From Sva-07 sp963728355 (GTDB lineage: Bacteria > Actinomycetota > Acidimicrobiia > Acidimicrobiales > Ilumatobacteraceae), in assembly GCA_963728355.1 (NCBI GenBank), contig CAVSJQ010000001.1, positions 186,001-250,000 of the forward strand: a DNA stretch of 64,000 nucleotides. The letters are read 5' to 3'. The notes beneath the pieces are model-generated. The model saw nothing but the letters and a program-made list of their open reading frames with translations. It had not been told where the DNA came from and searched no databases. How positions within the stretch are numbered: position 1 is the stretch's first letter; the number at the start of each line of letters is the position of its first letter. Of this stretch, positions 24,991 through 32,491 are shown piece after piece. The position numbers and the translations under genes were made by a program.

Positions 24991-25887
24991 ATGCGCGTCG
25001 CCATCACCGGATCGACCGGGCTCATCGGCTCGGCACTCACGCCCCACCTCGAGTCTCTCGGCCACGAGGTGATCCGCATCGTGCGGGGACAGCCTTCGGG
25101 CACCGACATCGTCTGGTCGCCGGCAGAGGGCCGCATCGACCCCCACGCCCTCGACGGCATCGATGCCGTCGTCCACCTCGCCGGCGCCGGAATCGGCGAC
25201 AAGCGTTGGACCGACGACTACAAGCGCGTGCTGCTCGAGAGCCGCACGAAGGGCACCACCTTGATCGCCGATGCGATCACCTCAGCGGACAACGGCCCGA
25301 CGGTGTTGCTGTCCGGGTCGGCGATCGGGGTCTACGGCGCGCGCGGCGACGAGGTGCTGACCGAGGGGTCGGCACCGGGCGACGGATTCCTCGCCGACAT
25401 CTGCGTCCAATGGGAACGGTCCACGGCTGCGGCGGAGGCCGCCGGCGTCCGAGTCGTCCACCTGCGCACGGGCATCGTCCTGTCGGCCGAAGGCGGCGCC
25501 CTGAAGAAGCAGCTGCCCCTGTTCAAGTTCGGCCTCGGCGGCAAGATGGGCTCGGGCGACCAGTGGCAGAGTTGGATCTCGATCGACGACGAGGTCGCAG
25601 CCATCGCCCATCTGCTCACCGCCGACACCTCCGGTGCGGTCAATCTCACGGCACCGGAGCCGGTCACCAACGCCAAGTTCACCGACACCCTCGGCGACGT
25701 GTTGCACCGTCCCACGTTTCTGCCGATTCCGAAGTTCGGACCGAAGCTGCTGCTCGGCGGCGAGCTCGCCGACAACCTGCTGTTCTCGGGACAGCGGGTG
25801 CTGCCGACCGTCCTGACCAACGACGAGGGATTCACGTTCCGCCATCCCGATCTCGCCGGCGCGCTGCACGCGCTGCTCGGGACGTGA
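24991..25887 (+). CDS. TIGR01777-family NAD(P)-binding epimerase-like protein
   Basis: 298 aa. An N-terminal Rossmann motif (ITGSTGLIGSAL) and VVHLAGAGIGDKRWTDDYK, a hallmark of the TIGR01777 (SDR39U1-like) family. The C-terminal LFSGQRVLPTVLTNDEGF(T)FRHPDL segment belongs to DUF1731. The substrate of the family is unknown. The stop overlaps the next start (GTGA), so it is co-translated with an FAD oxidoreductase. Confidence 0.9.
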   Translation: MRVAITGSTGLIGSALTPHLESLGHEVIRIVRGQPSGTDIVWSPAEGRIDPHALDGIDAVVHLAGAGIGDKRWTDDYKRVLLESRTKGTTLIADAITSADNGPTVLLSGSAIGVYGARGDEVLTEGSAPGDGFLADICVQWERSTAAAEAAGVRVVHLRTGIVLSAEGGALKKQLPLFKFGLGGKMGSGDQWQSWISIDDEVAAIAHLLTADTSGAVNLTAPEPVTNAKFTDTLGDVLHRPTFLPIPKFGPKLLLGGELADNLLFSGQRVLPTVLTNDEGFTFRHPDLAGALHALLGT

Positions 25888-27146
25888 CCGAGCGCGTCGC
25901 CCGACCCGACGAGCCGGTCGCCGTCGTCGGCGCCGGTCTGGCCGGTCTGTCGTGCGCCGTCGCACTCCACGAGGCAGGGATCCCGGTGCAGGTGTACGAA
26001 GCAAGCGACGGGGTCGGCGGGCGTGTCCGCACCGATCACGTCGACGGCTTCACGCTCGACCGTGGCTTCCAGGTCGCGCTCACCGCCTACCCCGAGATGC
26101 ACCGCCAGCTCGACATGTCCGCACTCGACCTGCAGGCATTCGAACCGGGCACACTCGTCTGGCGCGACGGCAAGGGATCGGTGGTCGGCGACCCGTTCCG
26201 CCGACCCTCGACGACGCTGTCCACTGTCACGGCGCCCATCGGATCGCTGTTCGACAAGGCCCGGATCGCGACGTTGCGCCACCGGCTCCGAAGCGTGCAT
26301 CCGGCGCAGTTGCTCCGAGGCGACGACACCAGCACGCGGGCGGCGCTGTCCGACGCCGGGTTCTCCGACACGATCATCGAACGGTTCTTCCGACCGCTGG
26401 TGGGCGGCATCCAGCTCGATCCCGAGCTCACCGACAGTCGCCGGATGTTCGACGTGATCTTCCGCATGCTGGCCGACGGCGATTCGGCCGTTCCGGCGGC
26501 CGGCATGCAGGCGATCCCGCGGCAGCTCTCCGACCGGCTGCCGGCCTCTGCGATCCACTTCGACGCTGCAGTGACGGCGACGTCGCCGACGTCGATCACC
26601 GTCGCCGGAACCACGATCGCGGCGTCGGCGGTGGTCGTGGCGACGGAGGGGCCCGCGGCATCGACACTCCTCGGTCTCTCGCCGGTGGAGTCGAAGTCGG
26701 TCGGCGCCGTCTACTTCGCCGCACCGGCAGCACCCGTCGACGACAAGCTGGTCGTGCTCGACGGCACGGGCCGCGGGCCGGTGCTGAACGTGGCGGTGAT
26801 GAGCAACGTCGCACCGACCTATGCGCCGGCCGGGTCGCACCTCGTCGTCGCCGCACTCCCCGGGTACGGCGGGCCGACGATCGAAGCCGACGCTCGCACC
26901 CAGCTGCGCGGCTGGTGGGGGGCGCAGGTCGACGCATGGGAGCACGTGGCCACGTATCGCATCGCACATGGCCAGCCACGCCAACGTCCGCCGTTCACGC
27001 CCAAACGTCGTGTGCTGCTCGACGACGGCCGGTTGGTGTGCGGTGACCACCGCGACACCGCGTCGATCCAGGGCGCGATGTACTCGGGCCGGCGCTGCGC
27101 GTTGGCCGTCATCGGCGAGATGGGCCACACTGGCCTGCATGCCTGA
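25884..27146 (+). CDS. FAD-dependent amine-oxidase/phytoene-desaturase-like oxidoreductase
   Basis: 420 aa. The dinucleotide-binding motif VVGAGLAGLSCAVAL is followed by VYEASDGVGGRVRTD, and the C-terminal FAD motif is VCGDHRDTASIQGAMYSGR. This is the NAD(P)/FAD amine-oxidase fold also found in carotenoid desaturases. The start is GTG 25884, overlapping the preceding stop; the end overlaps the next gene by 8 bp. No carotenoid genes are adjacent, so the substrate stays open. Confidence 0.87.
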   Translation: MTERVARPDEPVAVVGAGLAGLSCAVALHEAGIPVQVYEASDGVGGRVRTDHVDGFTLDRGFQVALTAYPEMHRQLDMSALDLQAFEPGTLVWRDGKGSVVGDPFRRPSTTLSTVTAPIGSLFDKARIATLRHRLRSVHPAQLLRGDDTSTRAALSDAGFSDTIIERFFRPLVGGIQLDPELTDSRRMFDVIFRMLADGDSAVPAAGMQAIPRQLSDRLPASAIHFDAAVTATSPTSITVAGTTIAASAVVVATEGPAASTLLGLSPVESKSVGAVYFAAPAAPVDDKLVVLDGTGRGPVLNVAVMSNVAPTYAPAGSHLVVAALPGYGGPTIEADARTQLRGWWGAQVDAWEHVATYRIAHGQPRQRPPFTPKRRVLLDDGRLVCGDHRDTASIQGAMYSGRRCALAVIGEMGHTGLHA

Positions 27147-27621
27147 CGGGACACCCAACGACGCTGCCGACGCCAACGACGACGACAAGGTCCTGCGGGG
27201 GATCCGATTCGTCCCGGCCGAACCGCAGGCGATCTTCGATCTGCTCGCCGACCCGACGCAGCACGCGGCGATCGATGGCTCGGGATCGGTTCGTTCCAGC
27301 ATCTCGGATGCGCCACAGCGTCTGACCCTCGGCTCGAAGTTCTCGATGTCGATGAAGCTCGGCGTGCCGTACAAGGTCACCAACGAGGTGGTCGAGTTCG
27401 ACGAGCCCTCGCTGATCGCCTGGCAGCACATGGGACGACACGTCTGGCGGTACCGGTTGCGCCCGGTCGACGGCGGCACCGAGGTCACCGAGGAGTTCGA
27501 CTTCCGACCGGCCCCCAGCGCCGCCGTGCTCAAGCTCATGGGCGCCCTCAAACGAAACGCGAACGCCATCGAGGCCACCCTCGACCGCCTCGCTGCCCAC
27601 TTCCAGCCCGCCGACTCCTGA
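27139..27621 (+). CDS. SRPBCC-fold (polyketide cyclase-like) protein
   Basis: 160 aa. The pattern IRFVPAEPQAIFDLLADPTQHAAIDGS, a central VTNEVVEFDEPSLIAWQH and a C-terminal long helix (LKLMGALKRNANAIEATLDRL) fit the START/SRPBCC ligand-binding fold. Such proteins bind hydrophobic ligands. It overlaps the FAD oxidoreductase gene and probably works with it and the TIGR01777 protein. The ATG at 27139 is inside the preceding gene. Confidence 0.85.
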   Translation: MPDGTPNDAADANDDDKVLRGIRFVPAEPQAIFDLLADPTQHAAIDGSGSVRSSISDAPQRLTLGSKFSMSMKLGVPYKVTNEVVEFDEPSLIAWQHMGRHVWRYRLRPVDGGTEVTEEFDFRPAPSAAVLKLMGALKRNANAIEATLDRLAAHFQPADS

Positions 27622-27636
27622 CCCGCCCCCACCTCA

Positions 27637-27758
27637 CCCGAAATTTGCACCGATCGACGCGCTGAGCGGGACGATCCGCACACATTTCGGCGACGGCCCC
27701 GCCACAACCCGAAATTTGCACCGATCGACGCGCTGAGCGGGACGATCCGCACACATTT
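27637..27758. repeat. Palindromic repeat family B, two near-identical copies
   Basis: Units at 27637-27687 and 27708-27758, period 71 bp, share CCCGAAATTTGCACCGATCG and the right part GCGGGACGATCCGCACACAT. The ends CCGAAAT / ATTTCGG are inverted in the first unit. They sit downstream of the SRPBCC gene. Confidence 0.85.
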
Positions 27759-27820
27759 TTGGGATGCGGGATGCCGCGGACTGGGGACCTTTGACCATCG
27801 CAACATTTGCGGAGGCTGAG

Positions 27821-27826
27821 TAGGTT
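27821..27826 (+). promoter_or_regulatory. Leaderless -10 box of the marR-argJ pair
   Basis: TAGGTT 6 nt before the ATG at 27833. A TTGACC at 27791-27796 is too far for a normal -35 (24-nt spacer). Confidence 0.5.
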
Positions 27827-27832
27827 GGTCGC

Positions 27833-28282
27833 ATGGCGACCAAGTGGCTCACGACACGCGAGATGACGGCGTGGCGCACGTACATCGAGACGTACGGCGA
27901 CCTGATCTCAGCGATCGAACGCGACCTCGCCGAACACGGCCTCACACTGGGCGACTACCAGGTGTTCGTCTATCTCTCGGAGGCACCGGACCACTCGATG
28001 CGGATGTGCGACCTCGCCGACCTCCTCCAGTTGTCGCCCAGCGGGCTGACCCGTCGACTCGACGGATTGGTCAAGGCCGACTTCGTCACGCGCGAGCCGT
28101 CCACCGACGACCGACGGGTGATGCTGGCCACCCTCACCCCGAGCGGCCTCGCCGCCCTCGAGGCCGCCGCTCCGGATCACGTGGCGAGCGTGCGCCGGCA
28201 CCTCTTCGATCATCTCGACGACGACCAGGTCGATGCGCTCGCGTCGATCTTCCAGGCGATCAAGGACGGGCTGTCAGAATGA
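27833..28282 (+). CDS. MarR-family transcriptional regulator
   Basis: 149 aa. The winged helix has the MarR signature: LGDYQVFVYLSEAPDHSMRMCDLA, the recognition helix LLQLSPSGLTRRLDGL, and a wing with DRRVMLATLT. MarR dimers usually bind a palindrome at their own promoter and release it on binding a small ligand. It overlaps argJ by 4 bp (ATGA), an unusual partner. Confidence 0.92.
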   Translation: MATKWLTTREMTAWRTYIETYGDLISAIERDLAEHGLTLGDYQVFVYLSEAPDHSMRMCDLADLLQLSPSGLTRRLDGLVKADFVTREPSTDDRRVMLATLTPSGLAALEAAAPDHVASVRRHLFDHLDDDQVDALASIFQAIKDGLSE

Positions 28283-29436
28283 CGCGCCTTCCGCTCGGCT
28301 TCCACAGCCACGTCGCCAACATCGGTGTGAAGGACGACACCGACGACTTCGTCGTGATCGCTGCCGAGCGTGCCGTGCCGGTGGCGGGCCTGTTCACCAA
28401 GAGCCGGTTCGCCGGCCCGAGCGTGACCCTCAGCCGCGCCCAGATCGCCGACGGCCAGGCGCACGCAGTCGTGGTGATCTCCAAGAACGCCAACGTGGCA
28501 ACCGGGCCCGACGGGCACGCCGACGCCGTCGAGATCGCTCAGCGCGTCGCTGCTCGGGTCGGTTGCGAGCCGACGGACGTCGTCGTCACCTCCACCGGGG
28601 TCATCGGCCGGCGCTATCCCATGGAGCGGATCCGCTCCGGCATCGAAGCCCTCCCCCAGGTGCTCACCTCCGACGATGCCGCCGGTCCCGCCCGCGGGAT
28701 GATGACGACCGACACCGTGCCGAAGCTCGCCGAGGCGGTCGTGGCAGGCAGCACCGCACGAATCGTCGGCATGGCCAAGGGTGTCGGGATGATCGAGCCG
28801 GACATGGCCACCCACATCTCCCTGCTGTTCACCGACGCCGGACTCTCGAGCGCTGAACTCGACGCCGCATTCCGGCGTGTGGTCGACCGGACATTCAACT
28901 GCGTCAGCGTCGACACCGACACCTCGACGAGCGACTCGTCGGTGATCATGGCGTCCGGGGTGGCTGGCCGCGTGGATCTCGACGCATTCGAGTCGGCGCT
29001 GCACGACGTGGCGTTGGATCTCACCAAGCAGATCGCACGCGACGGCGAAGGCGCCCATTCCTTGATCGAGGTGCACGTCGACGCCGCCCACGACGGCGCT
29101 CAGGCGAAACGGGTCGCCAAGGCGATCGTCAACTCGCCGCTGGTGAAGACGGCCGTCCACGGCGGCGACCCGAACTGGGGTCGTGTGGCGATGGCGATCG
29201 GCAAGTGCAGCGACGACACCGACATCGACCAGGACGACGTTGTGATCCGATTCGGCGACACCGAGGTCTATCCCCGACTGCTCGACGACGGAGCCCTCGC
29301 CGGCCTCTCGTCGTACATGCGCAGCGCCGACGTGCGCATCCACGTGTCACTCGCCAACGGCAACGCAGACGCGACCGTGTGGGGTTGCGACCTCAGCGAC
29401 GAGTACGTCCGATTCAACGCCGACTACACCACCTGA
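28279..29436 (+). CDS. argJ: Ornithine acetyltransferase / N-acetylglutamate synthase
   Basis: 385 aa. The self-cleavage motif is KGVGMIEPDMAT, with nucleophile Thr178. STGVIGRRYPM and GGDPNWGR are further conserved blocks. ArgJ moves acetyl from N-acetylornithine to glutamate in the cyclic arginine pathway; it is made as a precursor that cuts itself into two chains. No other arg gene is near, which is unusual. It is translationally coupled to a MarR regulator. A specialised paralogue acting on another acetylated amino acid is possible. Confidence 0.93.
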   Translation: MTRLPLGFHSHVANIGVKDDTDDFVVIAAERAVPVAGLFTKSRFAGPSVTLSRAQIADGQAHAVVVISKNANVATGPDGHADAVEIAQRVAARVGCEPTDVVVTSTGVIGRRYPMERIRSGIEALPQVLTSDDAAGPARGMMTTDTVPKLAEAVVAGSTARIVGMAKGVGMIEPDMATHISLLFTDAGLSSAELDAAFRRVVDRTFNCVSVDTDTSTSDSSVIMASGVAGRVDLDAFESALHDVALDLTKQIARDGEGAHSLIEVHVDAAHDGAQAKRVAKAIVNSPLVKTAVHGGDPNWGRVAMAIGKCSDDTDIDQDDVVIRFGDTEVYPRLLDDGALAGLSSYMRSADVRIHVSLANGNADATVWGCDLSDEYVRFNADYTT

Positions 29437-29440
29437 TCAA

Positions 29441-29498
29441 CCACGTTTGTGTTGCATTTCGGGTGGGCCGCCCCACCCGCATCTGCACGCAAACGTGG
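29441..29498. repeat. Palindromic repeat family A, copy 3
   Basis: CCACGTTTG and CAAACGTGG form the outer arms; GGGTGGG and CCCACCC form the inner stem. It is the most symmetric copy and lies between convergent argJ and the dehydrogenase gene, where it may terminate both. Confidence 0.85.
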
Positions 29499-29522
29499 TG
29501 AATGGCGCCGGTCGGCCCGGCG

Positions 29523-30299
29523 TCACTTCGGGGGCATGCGGATGCCGCCGTCGACGCGAATCGACTCGGCGTTCATGTAGCTGTTGGTGATGCACTCCAT
29601 CACCATCGACGCGAGCTGCTCGGGGTCGCCGAGGCGCTTCGGGAAGAGCACGCCCTTCTGGAGGTTCTCCTTGAACGCTTCGCTGGCGTCGCCCTCGCCG
29701 TAGATCGGCGTGTCGATCAGGCCGGGCGCCACGGTGTTCACGCGGACGCCGACGGCGGACAGGTCACGCGCGACCGGCAGGGTCATGCCGACGACACCAC
29801 CCTTCGACGCCGAGTAGCTGGCCTGGCCGATCTGGCCGTCGAACGCAGCGACCGACGCGATGTTGACGATCGCGCCGCGCTCGCCGTGCTCCATCGGCTC
29901 GGTGGTGCTCATGGCGGTGGCCGCCACGCGGATGCAGTCGAACGTGCCGATCAGGTTGATCGCGACGACCTTCTTGAAGGCGTCGAGGTTGGCCGCCGAC
30001 TCCAGGGTGCCGTCCTTGCCGATGGTGCGCTGCGCCCAGCCGATGCCGGCGGAGTTGACCAGCACGCGCAGCGGGCCCATCGACTTGGCCATCTCGACCG
30101 CATTGACGATGTCGTCGGTGTTGGTGACGTCGACCTTGCAGAATGCACCGCCGATCTCGTCGGCGAGTTCGTTGCCCTTGTCCTCCTGCAGGTCGGCGAT
30201 CACGACCTTGGCGCCCTTGGCGGCCAACATGCGGGCGGTGGCGGCACCGATGCCCGATGCTCCACCCGTGACGATTGCACTTGCTCCAGAAATGTCCAT
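29523..30299 (-). CDS. SDR-family dehydrogenase, 3-hydroxyacyl-CoA dehydrogenase type II-like
   Basis: 258 aa. NAD-binding TGGASGIGAATA, the NSAG motif, catalytic Ser in NIASVAAFDG, and YSASKGG (Tyr and Lys). The insertion TEPMEHGERGAIVN and the ending NAESIRVDGGIRMPPK match the HSD17B10-like branch acting on short 3-hydroxyacyl-CoAs. TAGCTT eight nt before the ATG marks a leaderless start. Monocistronic. Confidence 0.9.
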   Translation of the reverse strand: MDISGASAIVTGGASGIGAATARMLAAKGAKVVIADLQEDKGNELADEIGGAFCKVDVTNTDDIVNAVEMAKSMGPLRVLVNSAGIGWAQRTIGKDGTLESAANLDAFKKVVAINLIGTFDCIRVAATAMSTTEPMEHGERGAIVNIASVAAFDGQIGQASYSASKGGVVGMTLPVARDLSAVGVRVNTVAPGLIDTPIYGEGDASEAFKENLQKGVLFPKRLGDPEQLASMVMECITNSYMNAESIRVDGGIRMPPK

Positions 30300-30307
30300 G
30301 AGCCCGA

Positions 30308-30313
30308 AAGCTA
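30308..30313 (-). promoter_or_regulatory. Leaderless -10 box of the dehydrogenase gene
   Basis: TAGCTT on the minus strand, 8 nt before the ATG at 30299. Confidence 0.5.
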
Positions 30314-30364
30314 TTCGCAACGGTCCCGCAGCGAGGAATCCACCACGCCGAAATCGACGGACGT

Positions 30365-32491
30365 TCAGATCGGCGCGGGGCCGATGTTGTTGCGCGTGTC
30401 GACGAGGCGCCGCGGGATGTTGCCGGTGAACGCCGGTGCGGCCCCGCCGGTGAACCAGCCGGCGATGTCGACGACGAGATGGGCGTCGGCGCTGGTGTAG
30501 ATGCACACCGAGCCGTCGGCGCCGATCGGAGCGATCACGCCGTTGGCAGCGGTTCCACCTCGGCCGAAGTTGACGTTCGAGGCGTCGGGCATCGGCGCGC
30601 CACACGGCCACACCGTGGCGAACCCGGCCGCGCGTGCTTCGACCATCGTCACGTTGAGGGCGACCGCCGACGCGTCGACAGGCACCTGCTGCGGTGCTCC
30701 GTCGACGCTGAGGGTGACGCCGCGAACCGGAACCGACTTCGGCGTCGACGGGGTGATCACTCCGTCCGGACCGCCGATCCCGTTGCGGGTGTCGACGACC
30801 CGGGACGGCACCGCACCGGTGAACGGCGGTTGGGCGCCGCCGCCGAACCATCCCACCACGTCGACGAGCACGTCGGACTGCTGGTCGGAGTACAGGCAGA
30901 CCGAGCCGTCCGCACCCAACGAGCTCACCACGCCATTGGCAACGACCGCGCCCCGGGTGAAGTTGACGTTCGACGCCACCGGCATCGGCGCACCGCACGG
31001 CCACACCGTGAAGAAGCCGGCCTGCGACGGCAGCACGGCGGTGACGTTCATCGCTACGGCGGTGGCGTCGGCCGGAATCACCCCGGGTGCCCCGTCGGTA
31101 CGCTGCATCGACGCACCGGCGAGCGGGATCGAGATGGTGCCGCCGGCGGGGATGCGCACCGTCGGGCCACCGATCGCGTTGCGGGTGTCGATCACGCGCC
31201 GCGGTGTGGCGCCGACGAAGGTGGTGACACCGTTCGTGGATCCCGAGAACCAGCCGGTGATGTCGACGAGGAAGTCCGTCTGCTGGTTCGAGTAGAAGCA
31301 GACCTTGCCGCTGGCGCCGACGGGGGCGATCACGCTGTTGGCGACTGCGCCGCCGGAAACGTAGTTCAGGTTGGAGGCGTCGGGTCGGGGAACGTCGCAG
31401 GGCCACACGGTGACGAATCCGGGCAACGAGGGGGTGACCGCTGTGATGTTGAGGGCGACCGCCGACACACCAGCCGGAATCGTTCGTGTGATGCCGTCAG
31501 GGCCGACGACACGAGCGCCGACCACGGTGAGCCCGATGCGCTCGTTCGGCTCCATCCGCCGCGCACCCGTGACCTGTTCCCCGGACCCGGAGCCCGTGAG
31601 GATCTGACGGAGCCACCGTGCGAACTCCGCCTGGCCGGTCGACGTGAGATGGACGCCGTCGACGAACAGGACCGCCGGGTCGATGCCACGTGTCGTGCTG
31701 GCTTCATTCCAATCGGCGATCTCGAGCGTCGGCCACCGATCGCGCGCAGCCTCGAGCGCAGCATTGGCCGACGCGAAGTCGGAGACGCCGGGGACCGTCT
31801 GGCGGATCTCGGCCATGTTCACCCAGATCACGCGCTTGGCCCCTCGGCCGACGAGGGCAGTCATCATCGCGTCGATGTCGGCAGGCATGTTCGTGGACGG
31901 GTTGTATCCCAGTTCCACGACCACCACGTCCAGGGCGCGGGGGAGTTGCCCAGCGATCTGGAGACCGCTTGGCGTCGGCGGCGTCTTGGAGATGAACCGG
32001 CTCGACAGGACGTCGGCCGTGAACGAGTCGAAGGTGCCATCGACGAGGATGGGCAGCTCCGATGTCGCCGTTCCAGCGATCGAGACTCCCACCGAGTCGC
32101 CGATCATCGCCACGTGTCCGCCGATCGTGTCCCGCAACACCACCCCGAGCGAGAAGCGATCGGAGGGCAGGCCGTGATTGGTGGCGAACGTCGAGGGCGT
32201 GACGCTTCGCGTGGCGCCGTTCGCCCCCACGATCCTCACCTGTGTGTCGCCACCTGCGCTCGACACGACCGACACCGTCACGACGGCGGGCACGCCATAA
32301 CGGCTCGCGAGTACGTCGGTGTCGAGAACTCTCGTCCATGGCATCTTCGGGTCGCTGGAGACGCCGAGGCCGTCGACGACGACCGCGATCGCGTCGTCCT
32401 GCGATGCCGCCGCCGTTGGAGCGTCGGGAGCGAACACCGCCGCCGCGAGAAGGACGGCGGCTGCGCACAGCAGGCGGACGGGTGTGCTCAC
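30365..32491 (-). CDS. Secreted SGNH hydrolase with surface repeats
   Basis: 708 aa. Signal peptide (1 to about 28). Residues 52-118 (WTRVLDTDVLASRYG ... NHGLPSDRF) resemble the tail of the SpoIID domain in the neighbouring gene. An SGNH hydrolase follows (GDSV at 131-134, VVELGYNPS, DGVHLTSTG with the catalytic Asp/His). Three surface repeats with a Cys pair end in a partial fourth (RRLVDTRNNIGP). It probably removes acyl groups from a surface glycan or lipid. The GTG at 32491 overlaps the upstream TGA. Confidence 0.85.
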   Translation of the reverse strand: MSTPVRLLCAAAVLLAAAVFAPDAPTAAASQDDAIAVVVDGLGVSSDPKMPWTRVLDTDVLASRYGVPAVVTVSVVSSAGGDTQVRIVGANGATRSVTPSTFATNHGLPSDRFSLGVVLRDTIGGHVAMIGDSVGVSIAGTATSELPILVDGTFDSFTADVLSSRFISKTPPTPSGLQIAGQLPRALDVVVVELGYNPSTNMPADIDAMMTALVGRGAKRVIWVNMAEIRQTVPGVSDFASANAALEAARDRWPTLEIADWNEASTTRGIDPAVLFVDGVHLTSTGQAEFARWLRQILTGSGSGEQVTGARRMEPNERIGLTVVGARVVGPDGITRTIPAGVSAVALNITAVTPSLPGFVTVWPCDVPRPDASNLNYVSGGAVANSVIAPVGASGKVCFYSNQQTDFLVDITGWFSGSTNGVTTFVGATPRRVIDTRNAIGGPTVRIPAGGTISIPLAGASMQRTDGAPGVIPADATAVAMNVTAVLPSQAGFFTVWPCGAPMPVASNVNFTRGAVVANGVVSSLGADGSVCLYSDQQSDVLVDVVGWFGGGAQPPFTGAVPSRVVDTRNGIGGPDGVITPSTPKSVPVRGVTLSVDGAPQQVPVDASAVALNVTMVEARAAGFATVWPCGAPMPDASNVNFGRGGTAANGVIAPIGADGSVCIYTSADAHLVVDIAGWFTGGAAPAFTGNIPRRLVDTRNNIGPAPI

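Noticed and set aside
30300..31406. Extension of the dehydrogenase gene upstream of 30299
   Set aside because: It is an out-of-frame shadow of the SGNH gene, while a -10 box and the canonical Rossmann N-terminus fix the start at 30299.
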